Below are positions 1 through 6,581 of a DNA stretch of 8,174 nt, piece by piece. Under the pieces are notes generated by a model. The model was not told the DNA's origin. It did no database searches and saw only the letters and a list, made by a program, of their open reading frames with translations. Positions within the stretch are counted from its first letter, which is position 1; the number at the start of each line of letters is the position of its first letter. The stretch covers positions 1-8,174 of the forward strand of contig CAAFWE010000192.1 in assembly GCA_900766655.1 (NCBI GenBank), read 5' to 3'. The stretch comes from an uncultured Alistipes sp. (GTDB lineage: Bacteria; Bacteroidota; Bacteroidia; Bacteroidales; Rikenellaceae). A program made the position numbers and the translations under genes.

Positions 1-747
1 ATCCATCTGCGACACCTCGCTCTTGGCGGCATCTATCAGGGTGCGATTGCCATATTGCGCCTTGATAGCCTCGGCCAAATCGGAGTATGCCGAGTGGTAT
101 ATGATATCTGTTGCTCTGCGAGCCAAAATCAGCTTCTCGTCAATCTTCTCGGCCAACGATGTAAAGCCTTGTGCGTGGGCATCGCCAATCGAGCTGAAGA
201 TTACCATATTTGGAGCAATCATCTGCTCGAGACGCTCCATCTCGCCCCTTTGCGAGATGCCAGCCTCGATGATTGCCACATCGTAGTCGTTATCGAGCAT
301 CAAGAGTGAGAGTGCCACACCGAGCTGCGAGTTATAGCTACGAGGCGAACGGAAAATCTTTGCATTGTGAGGTGCACATTGAGCAATCCACTCCTTGATG
401 GTGGTCTTTCCATTCGAGCCAGTGATTGCCACAACCTTGCCATCGAAATGGGTGCGATGATGCGCTGCCAAAGCCTGCAGAGCCGAGAGCGAATTGGCTA
501 CTACCACCGCTCCGCAGCCCTCCGAGAGGGCCACTTCGTGCTCCACCATAAAGGCCTTGACACCTCGCTCCTCCACCTCCGCAAGGTGGTCGTGGGCATC
601 GTGGTTGACACCTTGCATCGCAACAAAGAGGGTGTCGTGCGAAATTGCATACGAACGACTATCGGTGGCAACCGCTGCCACCTCCAAGTCGCATCCCACA
701 AGGCGACCTCCCACAATTTGTGCTATCTCCGACAATAGGTATCTCAT
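1..747 (-). CDS. murF: UDP-N-acetylmuramoyl-tripeptide--D-alanyl-D-alanine ligase (MurF), N-terminal part, probably MurF-alanine racemase fusion
   Basis: The reading frame starts with ATG at 747 and stays open for 249 codons to the left edge, so the 3' part is missing. MurF is the cytoplasmic ligase that adds D-Ala-D-Ala to UDP-MurNAc-tripeptide using ATP, the last soluble step in building the peptidoglycan monomer. Visible signs are the N-terminal substrate domain (residues 1-100) with a TDSR motif near 28-31 and LFVAMQG at 40-46, then the Mur P-loop GSNGKT at 110-115. After that come SPRSYNSQLGV around 134-144, EAGISQRGEM around 161-170 and a GDAHAQGF segment near 188-195. The SPRSYNSQ and EAGISQxGEM blocks are ones I associate with the Bacteroidota protein in which MurF is fused to a C-terminal PLP alanine racemase of roughly 800 residues. 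The racemase half is not in view, so the fusion is inferred. It follows mutS2 by 3 bases and has a good Shine-Dalgarno sequence inside the mutS2 end. Confidence 0.93.
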   Translation of the reverse strand, partial: MRYLLSEIAQIVGGRLVGCDLEVAAVATDSRSYAISHDTLFVAMQGVNHDAHDHLAEVEERGVKAFMVEHEVALSEGCGAVVVANSLSALQALAAHHRTHFDGKVVAITGSNGKTTIKEWIAQCAPHNAKIFRSPRSYNSQLGVALSLLMLDNDYDVAIIEAGISQRGEMERLEQMIAPNMVIFSSIGDAHAQGFTSLAEKIDEKLILARRATDIIYHSAYSDLAEAIKAQYGNRTLIDAAKSEVSQMD

Positions 748-750
748 TGA

Positions 751-3249
751 CTACTCCTTAAAAGTTACTATTGTTATGCCCGAGCCACCTCGATCAGGGT
801 GGTCATCGGTTGCGCTTGCCACTTGTGGCAACGAGCGAAGGTAGCGTCGTACCTCCTCCTTCAATGCACCTGTGCCCTTTCCGTGAAGTATGGTGATGGT
901 GCTTACGCCAACCATCAGTGCATCGTCGACCAAGTCTTGCACCTTCTCCAAAGCCTCGACCACACGCTCACCACGAATGTCAATCTGTGAGCGGAAGTTC
1001 AATCGTCGTTGCGAGATATCGGCCGATATGATTGTGCGAGGTGTCTCAGGGCGAGTCATACGCTTAAACTCTGCCGACGAGATAACCTCCAATCGTGCAG
1101 TCTCGACGGTGGTAAGAATAGCACCAAAGGCCACTTGAGCCCTCTTGCCACGAATCTCCTTCACCACGCCCACGCCATTCTGACCGAACATACGCACCTT
1201 GGCACCCACCTCCAGCGGTAGTCTCTTCTTGACGGGTTGAGCCTCCTCCTTCTTTGGCTCGGCAGGGTTGTTTTTGCGCTCTTGACGACGCTCTTGACGA
1301 CGACGGAGTCGCTCCATCTCGCGCTCGATACGCTCGTTAGCCTCCGAGTTGTCGCTCTCAATCTCCTCGCGGAACTCCTCGAACTCGCGACGCAGTATCT
1401 TGGTCTGCTCCTTCTCGGCTTGCGCCTCGCGGATGCCCTTGATGGTATTTTCGATTTGGCGATTGGCCTCGGCTACCAACTCCTTGGCCTGTGCCTTCGC
1501 CTCGTGGATGATGCGGTTGCGCTCCTCGCGTATGGCAGCGAGCTTCTCGCTCAAGGTCTGCTCCATCTCCTCGACCTTGCGGTCGGTTTGGCGGATGCGC
1601 TCACGCTTCTGTGCCCAATAGTGCTTGTCGCGTGCCACCTCGCGGAGCTGCTTCTCCAAATCGATATGCTCCGAGCCAGCCTTCTCCTTTGCCGAGGTGA
1701 TGATATCCTCGGGCAGACCAATCTTGCGAGCAATCTCGATGGCAAACGAACTACCAGGCTTGCCGCACTCGAGGCGGAATAGTGGGCGGATGTTCTGCAC
1801 ATCGAACATCATCGCTCCGTTGGCTACACCCTCGTGATTCGAGGCGTAGTATTTGATGTTGGAGTAGTGGGTGGTTATCACTCCGTAGCAACCACTCGCC
1901 ACCAACCTCTCGAGTATCGCCTCGGCAATGGCCGAGCCTATCACAGGCTCGGTACCCGAACCGAACTCGTCGATAAGCACCATCGTCTTCGAGTTTGCCC
2001 CTGCCACCATCGCCTTCATATTGAGAAGGTGCGACGAGTAGGTCGAGAGGTCGTTGTCGATGGATTGCTCATCACCAATATTTATATATATCTTGTCAAA
2101 GATGGGCAACTCACTCGCCTCCGATGCGGTGATAGGGTAGCCACATTGGAACATATACTGCAAGAGTCCCACCGTCTTCAGACAGACCGATTTTCCGCCC
2201 GCATTAGGGCCCGATATGACGAGTATGCGACGCTTCGTGTCCAACTCTGCGTCGAGTGGCACGATAGTGCGCTTGTGTCGCTTGAGCGACTGCGCCAGCA
2301 GAGGGTGCTTGGCTGTCTGCAATAACAATCTGCCATCCTCGGCAATGATTGGTTTGCCTGCGCCATTTTCGATTGCCCATCGAGCCTTGGCACGCACCAT
2401 ATCGGTCACAGCCATAAACCACTCTGTGCGCTCTACATCGTCGATGTCGAGGCGTACCACATCGGTAAATGCTGTGAGGATGCGGACAATCTCTCTACGC
2501 TCCTCATACTCCAATTCGCGCAGGAGGTTGTTCAGTTCGACAACCTCGGCAGGCTCGACATAGAAGGTCTTGCCCGTAGCCGATTCGTCGTGGATAAATC
2601 CATTGAGTTTTCGCTTGTTTGCAGCCGAAACGGGGATTACTGCGCGTCCCTCGCGTATCGATATCGAGGCCTCGCTGTCGACTATACCGCTCGACTTTGC
2701 CGACTGCAGAATGGCCTGCAATCGTTTCGAGACCTGTCCTTCGTGGCGACGAATCTGCGCACGAATCTGACGCAACTCCTCCGAGGCTCCATCGCGCACC
2801 ATACCCTTGTCGTCGATGATGCGTCGAATGTCGGCCACAATGTTCCACAACGCCTTGACTGGCTTGGCAAGGGCTGTGAGGGTGGGGTAGCGTTCCTCGT
2901 CGCTACGATGGAGAAACTGCACAAAGTCGCCCGCTGTAATCAGCGCCTTGCCCAGCTGTACCACCTCGGTAACCTCCAAGAATGTGCCCTCGACCTTCGC
3001 CTTGTCGATAATCTCGGCTATGTCGTAGAACTCCTCGGTAGGTGCGTCGCGCTCGGTGATGAGAATCTGTCGCATCTCCTCGGCGAGGGCGTGACGATGC
3101 TCAATCTCGCGGCGTGAGGTGGAGAACTCCTCGCCCAAGAGCAAATCGCGAGCGTGCTGCATCGTACACAACGCAACACACTGCTCACGAATTAGGTTGA
3201 AGCCTATCTTCGTCTCGAAGTTCGATGGATATATTACCCCTTTTGCCAC
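751..3249 (-). CDS. mutS2: MutS2 family ATPase with C-terminal Smr domain
   Basis: This 832-residue protein is a full-length MutS2, slightly longer than the roughly 785 residues of Bacillus subtilis MutS2. It lacks the MutS mismatch-recognition domain and begins directly with the core/lever region (about 10-320). The ABC-type ATPase follows: Walker A GPNAGGKS at 347-354, a STYSSHL segment at 402-408, Walker B VLIDE with D427/E428, and a TTHY H-loop at 459-462. A long charged coiled coil spans about 515-660. A basic linker (about 645-677) leads to a KOW-like beta segment (about 679-722) and the Smr domain (755-832), with DIRG at 757-760 and HGKGTG at 789-794. Family members are described as suppressors of recombination acting on branched DNA and, in B. 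subtilis, as splitters of collided ribosomes; which role applies here cannot be told. The start is GTG at 3249, 7 bases after the upstream stop. No ATG fits the conserved IYPSNFETKIGF beginning. Its stop lies 3 bases before murF. Confidence 0.96.
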   Translation of the reverse strand: MAKGVIYPSNFETKIGFNLIREQCVALCTMQHARDLLLGEEFSTSRREIEHRHALAEEMRQILITERDAPTEEFYDIAEIIDKAKVEGTFLEVTEVVQLGKALITAGDFVQFLHRSDEERYPTLTALAKPVKALWNIVADIRRIIDDKGMVRDGASEELRQIRAQIRRHEGQVSKRLQAILQSAKSSGIVDSEASISIREGRAVIPVSAANKRKLNGFIHDESATGKTFYVEPAEVVELNNLLRELEYEERREIVRILTAFTDVVRLDIDDVERTEWFMAVTDMVRAKARWAIENGAGKPIIAEDGRLLLQTAKHPLLAQSLKRHKRTIVPLDAELDTKRRILVISGPNAGGKSVCLKTVGLLQYMFQCGYPITASEASELPIFDKIYINIGDEQSIDNDLSTYSSHLLNMKAMVAGANSKTMVLIDEFGSGTEPVIGSAIAEAILERLVASGCYGVITTHYSNIKYYASNHEGVANGAMMFDVQNIRPLFRLECGKPGSSFAIEIARKIGLPEDIITSAKEKAGSEHIDLEKQLREVARDKHYWAQKRERIRQTDRKVEEMEQTLSEKLAAIREERNRIIHEAKAQAKELVAEANRQIENTIKGIREAQAEKEQTKILRREFEEFREEIESDNSEANERIEREMERLRRRQERRQERKNNPAEPKKEEAQPVKKRLPLEVGAKVRMFGQNGVGVVKEIRGKRAQVAFGAILTTVETARLEVISSAEFKRMTRPETPRTIISADISQRRLNFRSQIDIRGERVVEALEKVQDLVDDALMVGVSTITILHGKGTGALKEEVRRYLRSLPQVASATDDHPDRGGSGITIVTFKE
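754..759 (-). promoter_or_regulatory. Shine-Dalgarno site of murF, inside the 3' end of mutS2
   Basis: Read on the minus strand this is AAGGAG, six bases before the murF ATG at 747. The same six bases are the last two sense codons of mutS2 (Lys-Glu), directly followed by its TAG stop. A ribosome finishing mutS2 would sit on the murF start site, which suggests translational coupling. Strong Shine-Dalgarno sites are not the rule in Bacteroidota, so this one is worth noting. It also supports the chosen murF start. Confidence 0.6.
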
Positions 3250-3256
3250 TTCTCAA

Positions 3257-4207
3257 TTACTTTTTCTTTGCCTCTTTAGCTGCCTTGCGTGCCGCCTTAT
3301 CAGCCTGCTTCTCGTCGTAGCTCTTGCTGCCAAATACGGTTACATTGATATAACGCTTTGGATTCTCCTTCAAGTCTGCCAAGAGAACCGAAAGATTCTG
3401 CGAAGCCTGAGCGAGCTCCTTGTAGAGCTTCTCGTTCGATACGAGGTTGCCGAGGGTACCCTCGCCCTTGTTAACCTTTGCAAGGAGGGTGTTCACCTCG
3501 GTGATAGCGGTGTTCAACTTGCCAACAAGCTCCTGCTCGTTCAACGATGTGGTCACAGCGTTGATGTTTGTTACGATGCTATCCAACTTCGCGCTATTCT
3601 GGTTGAGTGTAGCGCAGAAACCATCGATGTTGCTAATGATGTTCGAGCTCTTCAACTCGCTCATCACTGCGTTGAGGCTTGCTATGGTTGCGGTGATGTT
3701 TTTAGCGTTGCTCTCAACCACAGCGTCAACATCGAGAATTGTCTTGTTGAGATTCTCAATAAGTGTCGAAACCTGTGTCTTGATGTCGCCCAACTCATTT
3801 GCAAGAGTTGAGAACATATCTGGTGTAGAGCCAGTCTCGATCGTGCCACCGTTGGCGATATACTCTGTAGCTGCGCCCAACTTAATCTCGATGGATTTGC
3901 CACCCATAAGACCTGCGCTATACATCATAGCACGCGAGTCGGTTGGTACATTGATGCTGCTATCAACCGTGAGTGTGATGTCGGCACCGCCCTTCTCGAG
4001 GTTGAGTGTCACGCCGGTCACCTGACCTACCTTTACGCCATTAACAGTTACTGCGGCTGCATTCTGCAAACCGTCAACATTTGCATAATGTGCGGTGTAG
4101 GTGCGACTGCGGCCCAACACATCTACGCCACTCAAAAAACGAATACCTGCCCACGCAGCCAAAAGGATTACCACTGCGTAAATTTCGATTTTAATCTCTT
4201 TTCTCAT
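3257..4207 (-). CDS. MlaD/MCE-domain lipid-transport protein, inner-membrane anchored
   Basis: This is a 316-residue MCE-family protein. It has a short basic N-terminus, one membrane helix at about 8-25, then an MCE domain at about 36-112 with NVDGLQ near 43-48 and NGVKVGQVTGV near 56-66. Residues 130-280 are low-complexity helical sequence rich in Asn, Ser, Thr and Leu, likely a coiled-coil needle or oligomerisation region. It contains GEGTLGNLVSNEKLY around 248-262 and a NPKRYINVTVFG block at 282-293. The tail is Lys/Ala-rich. Family members form periplasmic rings that bind lipid and work with an MlaE permease and an MlaF ATPase to move phospholipid between inner and outer membrane. Neither partner is in the window, so they must be encoded elsewhere. 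An in-frame start at 4252 would add 15 residues before the membrane helix and overlap the previous gene by 23 bases. I prefer ATG at 4207, which has AGGA just upstream and follows the GH3 stop by 22 bases. Confidence 0.92.
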   Translation of the reverse strand: MRKEIKIEIYAVVILLAAWAGIRFLSGVDVLGRSRTYTAHYANVDGLQNAAAVTVNGVKVGQVTGVTLNLEKGGADITLTVDSSINVPTDSRAMMYSAGLMGGKSIEIKLGAATEYIANGGTIETGSTPDMFSTLANELGDIKTQVSTLIENLNKTILDVDAVVESNAKNITATIASLNAVMSELKSSNIISNIDGFCATLNQNSAKLDSIVTNINAVTTSLNEQELVGKLNTAITEVNTLLAKVNKGEGTLGNLVSNEKLYKELAQASQNLSVLLADLKENPKRYINVTVFGSKSYDEKQADKAARKAAKEAKKK

Positions 4208-4210
4208 CTT

Positions 4211-4214
4211 TCCT
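4211..4214 (-). promoter_or_regulatory. Ribosome binding site deciding the MCE gene start
   Basis: On the minus strand AGGA lies three bases before the ATG at 4207, in an A/T-rich 22-base gap between the GH3 stop and the MCE gene. The spacing is short for a classical Shine-Dalgarno site. It supports the 316-residue form over the longer frame starting inside the GH3 gene. No promoter or hairpin is evident in this gap. Confidence 0.4.
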
Positions 4215-4229
4215 ATATTTTTGTTTCTC

Positions 4230-6572
4230 CTATTTCTTGCTCTTTGGAGCATACTTCTCGACGCGCCAATCCTTAATCACACCGCTCCAGTTCAGACCGA
4301 AAGCAAAGTCGTAGACATTGCCATCGCCATCCTTGTAGCACTCGAGGTCGAAGGCTACATCCTCCTTGTTCTTCTCGACGGTGCGCATATCCTTTGGCAT
4401 CTGCATAGGCAACAATCCCGAAGGCTCGGTGTTACCCTTGATAATCTCGACATATGCCTGATTCTGCACCTCGTAACCGAGCAAAATGGCATCGGCATAA
4501 GGCTCAATCTCGGCAAAAACGAGTGGTCGTCTTGCACGCACAACAACGATGACAGGACGCTCGCCCATCAGCTTCTTGGCACGAATGACAGCCTCCATCT
4601 CGTACTTGTTGTCGGTGGTTGTCCACTTGTTCTTGTAGGTGCGGTTGGTGAAATCCTCGTATGTGTCGCCACCAGCAATACTCTTCGAGCGTGCGTGTGT
4701 AGCCTTGTAGTCGCCATACTGCAACGAGATTGGAATATATCCATTGCCACCAGCCTTCTGGTCGGCATACGAGTGACCACGACCTACGGTAGGGCCATCG
4801 ATGAACACCACTGCGCAGTCAGCCTCCTCGGGCTTGTCGACGATGTTAAAGTGCTTACGCATCATCTCGATGCTCACGCCATAACCCATCTTGCTCTTGC
4901 CCTTCTTGACATCGGTCCACCAATCGCTCTGCGGAGCAAACTCGCGCTTCTCGATAAAGACCTTGGTCGAGGCCGAGAGTGGGAGAGTCTTATTGTGGTT
5001 CTTGAGCATCACGATAGACTTGAGCTGCACATCGAAACCAGCCTTCATAAACTCTGGATTGCCCACGATTGCTTGGCTCTTGTGAGGCTCGAGGTATGGA
5101 TTCTCGAAGAGTCCCACGCGGAAGAAGTTGCGCAACAGACGCACTGCCGACTCCTCGAAGCGTGCGCGGATGGCCTTCTCGCCCTCACGCTCTACGCCCA
5201 AGGCGTATGCCTTCTTGATGTTGTCGGTTGAGTTGACACCGCCAAACTGGTCGACACCGAGCATCAATATGCGATAGAATACCTCCTCGAGAGCCATCTT
5301 CTCGCAACCATAAGGCTTACCATTCGAGGTGCGATGGTCGACATACTTCTCCGCAACGCGCCAGTCGGTGCAGATGACACCCTCGTAGCCATACTTGCCA
5401 CGCAAGAGGTCCTTAATCATATACTTGCTCAACGCATTACCCACATTCTCGCCCGAAGGGTCTTGATTGTAGGAGATGGTGTAGTATGGCATAATGGCCG
5501 ATACCTGTGTTGTGCCTCTCTCGAGAGCGAAAGCTCCCTTGGTGAATGGAAGGAGATGCTCCTCGAAGTTGTTGCCTGGGTAGACCGCATACTTGCCGAT
5601 GCCGAAGTGTGCATCGCGACCCGCTTCGCCCGTAGCACCACCTGGCCAATGCTTTGCCATAGTGTTTACACTCTCGGTACCCCACGCACCTTCGATGCAG
5701 CTATCGCCCGTCGAGGTCTGGAAACCATCAGCATAGGCGCGTACACAATCGGCAACGAGTCCCGAGTGCTCGCCATAACCCATATAGAGTCGTCGCCAGC
5801 GAGGCTCTGTCGAGAGGTCGCTCTGTGGCGAGAGAGCTGTGGTGATACCCAAGGCGCGATACTCCTGAGATGCAATCTCGGCAAAACGCTTTACATTTGC
5901 TGGGTCGAGAGTTGCCGCTATACCGAGTGCTGCTGGCCACGCCGACTGCGAGCCTCCGCCAGAGTCGAACTCATCGCCCGACTTTGAGCCTCGGTGACGA
6001 GGGTCGGAGGAGTTGTTGGCTGGGATACCGTGTCCGATGCTCTCGCACAAGGTCTGCAAGTTGTTGTTCCACTCGGCAGCCACATATGCGCTCTGCACCT
6101 TGGTGATAAGGATGTGACGCACATTGTCCTCAGTTACAAACTTCTTCTGCTCGTCGGTGAGTGACGAAGGAGCTATGCCTCGACTCTTCTTGAAGTCGAG
6201 ACCATTGTAGTGTCCTTGTTTTGTAGGGTCGGGACTACTTGTGGTGCCTGGGATGCTTTGGTGTGTGCTGTAGAGCATAAGTCCAGTAATCTCGTCGAGC
6301 GAGAGTTGCGATGCCAAATCCTTGGCACGCTCCTCCGACGAGAGTCGCCAATCCTCATACTTGTCGAGCTTTCCGTTGCGGTTCAAATCCTTGAATGCAA
6401 AGCCATCTACGGTCAAAATCTTCACACCCGAGTTTACGCTGTAGCCGAGTGTGCGACCACCATGCTGCGTAATCTCTATGTGCGAGCCCTTATCCTTTTT
6501 GCTCCATTTGACCTCTGCCGATGCCGAGAACAACCCAGCAATCAGCACTGCGCCTACCAATATTTTCTTCAT
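4230..6572 (-). CDS. Exported glycoside hydrolase family 3 protein (beta-glycosidase type)
   Basis: This is a complete 780-residue GH3 enzyme. It starts with a Sec signal peptide (basic MKK, hydrophobic stretch, predicted cut after Ala19 in ASA|E). There is no lipobox cysteine, so it should be a soluble periplasmic or secreted protein. A canonical EF-hand loop lies at residues 62-73 (DLNRNGKLDKYE) before the catalytic barrel. The barrel carries TEPRWRR at 255-261, the GH3 signature KHWPGG at 307-312 followed by D320-A-H322, and the nucleophile region VICTDW with D403 as the likely nucleophile. The C-terminal alpha/beta sandwich begins near VMLKNHNKTLPL (521-532), and the protein ends soon after the FAFGLNW segment (757-762). 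I see no fibronectin-like third domain and no type IX sorting domain. GH3 enzymes cleave terminal beta-linked glucose, xylose or GlcNAc with retention. The substrate cannot be told here, nor the acid/base residue assigned. The paralogue next door lies 9 bases upstream. Confidence 0.95.
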   Translation of the reverse strand: MKKILVGAVLIAGLFSASAEVKWSKKDKGSHIEITQHGGRTLGYSVNSGVKILTVDGFAFKDLNRNGKLDKYEDWRLSSEERAKDLASQLSLDEITGLMLYSTHQSIPGTTSSPDPTKQGHYNGLDFKKSRGIAPSSLTDEQKKFVTEDNVRHILITKVQSAYVAAEWNNNLQTLCESIGHGIPANNSSDPRHRGSKSGDEFDSGGGSQSAWPAALGIAATLDPANVKRFAEIASQEYRALGITTALSPQSDLSTEPRWRRLYMGYGEHSGLVADCVRAYADGFQTSTGDSCIEGAWGTESVNTMAKHWPGGATGEAGRDAHFGIGKYAVYPGNNFEEHLLPFTKGAFALERGTTQVSAIMPYYTISYNQDPSGENVGNALSKYMIKDLLRGKYGYEGVICTDWRVAEKYVDHRTSNGKPYGCEKMALEEVFYRILMLGVDQFGGVNSTDNIKKAYALGVEREGEKAIRARFEESAVRLLRNFFRVGLFENPYLEPHKSQAIVGNPEFMKAGFDVQLKSIVMLKNHNKTLPLSASTKVFIEKREFAPQSDWWTDVKKGKSKMGYGVSIEMMRKHFNIVDKPEEADCAVVFIDGPTVGRGHSYADQKAGGNGYIPISLQYGDYKATHARSKSIAGGDTYEDFTNRTYKNKWTTTDNKYEMEAVIRAKKLMGERPVIVVVRARRPLVFAEIEPYADAILLGYEVQNQAYVEIIKGNTEPSGLLPMQMPKDMRTVEKNKEDVAFDLECYKDGDGNVYDFAFGLNWSGVIKDWRVEKYAPKSKK
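4374..4405 (-). repeat. Copy A of a 32-base direct repeat from the GH3 duplication
   Basis: These 32 bases are identical to 6723-6754. They encode the conserved QMPKDMRTVE stretch near the C-terminus of the GH3 protein. It is one of the longest exact matches between the paralogous genes that I could find by eye, and it is a coding duplication remnant rather than a separate element. Confidence 0.75.
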
Positions 6573-6581
6573 CTCTCTCTT
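6573..6581 (-). promoter_or_regulatory. Purine-rich 9-base spacer / ribosome binding site between the two GH3 genes
   Basis: Read on the minus strand, the whole gap between the TAA of the first GH3 gene and the ATG at 6572 is AAGAGAGAG. It is purine-rich and may serve as a weak ribosome binding site, although it is not a textbook Shine-Dalgarno sequence. There is no room for a promoter or terminator, so the two GH3 genes must be co-transcribed. Confidence 0.4.

Noticed and set aside
1237..1782. A leucine-rich 181-codon plus-strand frame that could pass for a membrane protein
   Set aside because: It is the complement of the charged coiled-coil region of MutS2, where GAG and GCG codons read backwards give Leu- and Arg-rich sequence.
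2079..2096. A/T-rich stretch with TATATATAT as a possible internal promoter
   Set aside because: It encodes the conserved IYINIGDE segment of MutS2 and lacks a recognisable Bacteroidota promoter pair. Nothing starts close downstream on either strand.
4208..4252. Longer MCE start at 4252 adding 15 basic residues
   Set aside because: It would overlap the GH3 gene, and the family usually begins a few residues before the membrane helix. ATG at 4207 has AGGA upstream.
4221..5231. A 336-codon plus-strand frame opposite the complete GH3 gene
   Set aside because: Antisense shadow with similar Leu/His-rich composition and no motif. Parts mirror the frame opposite the other GH3 gene because the genes are duplicates.
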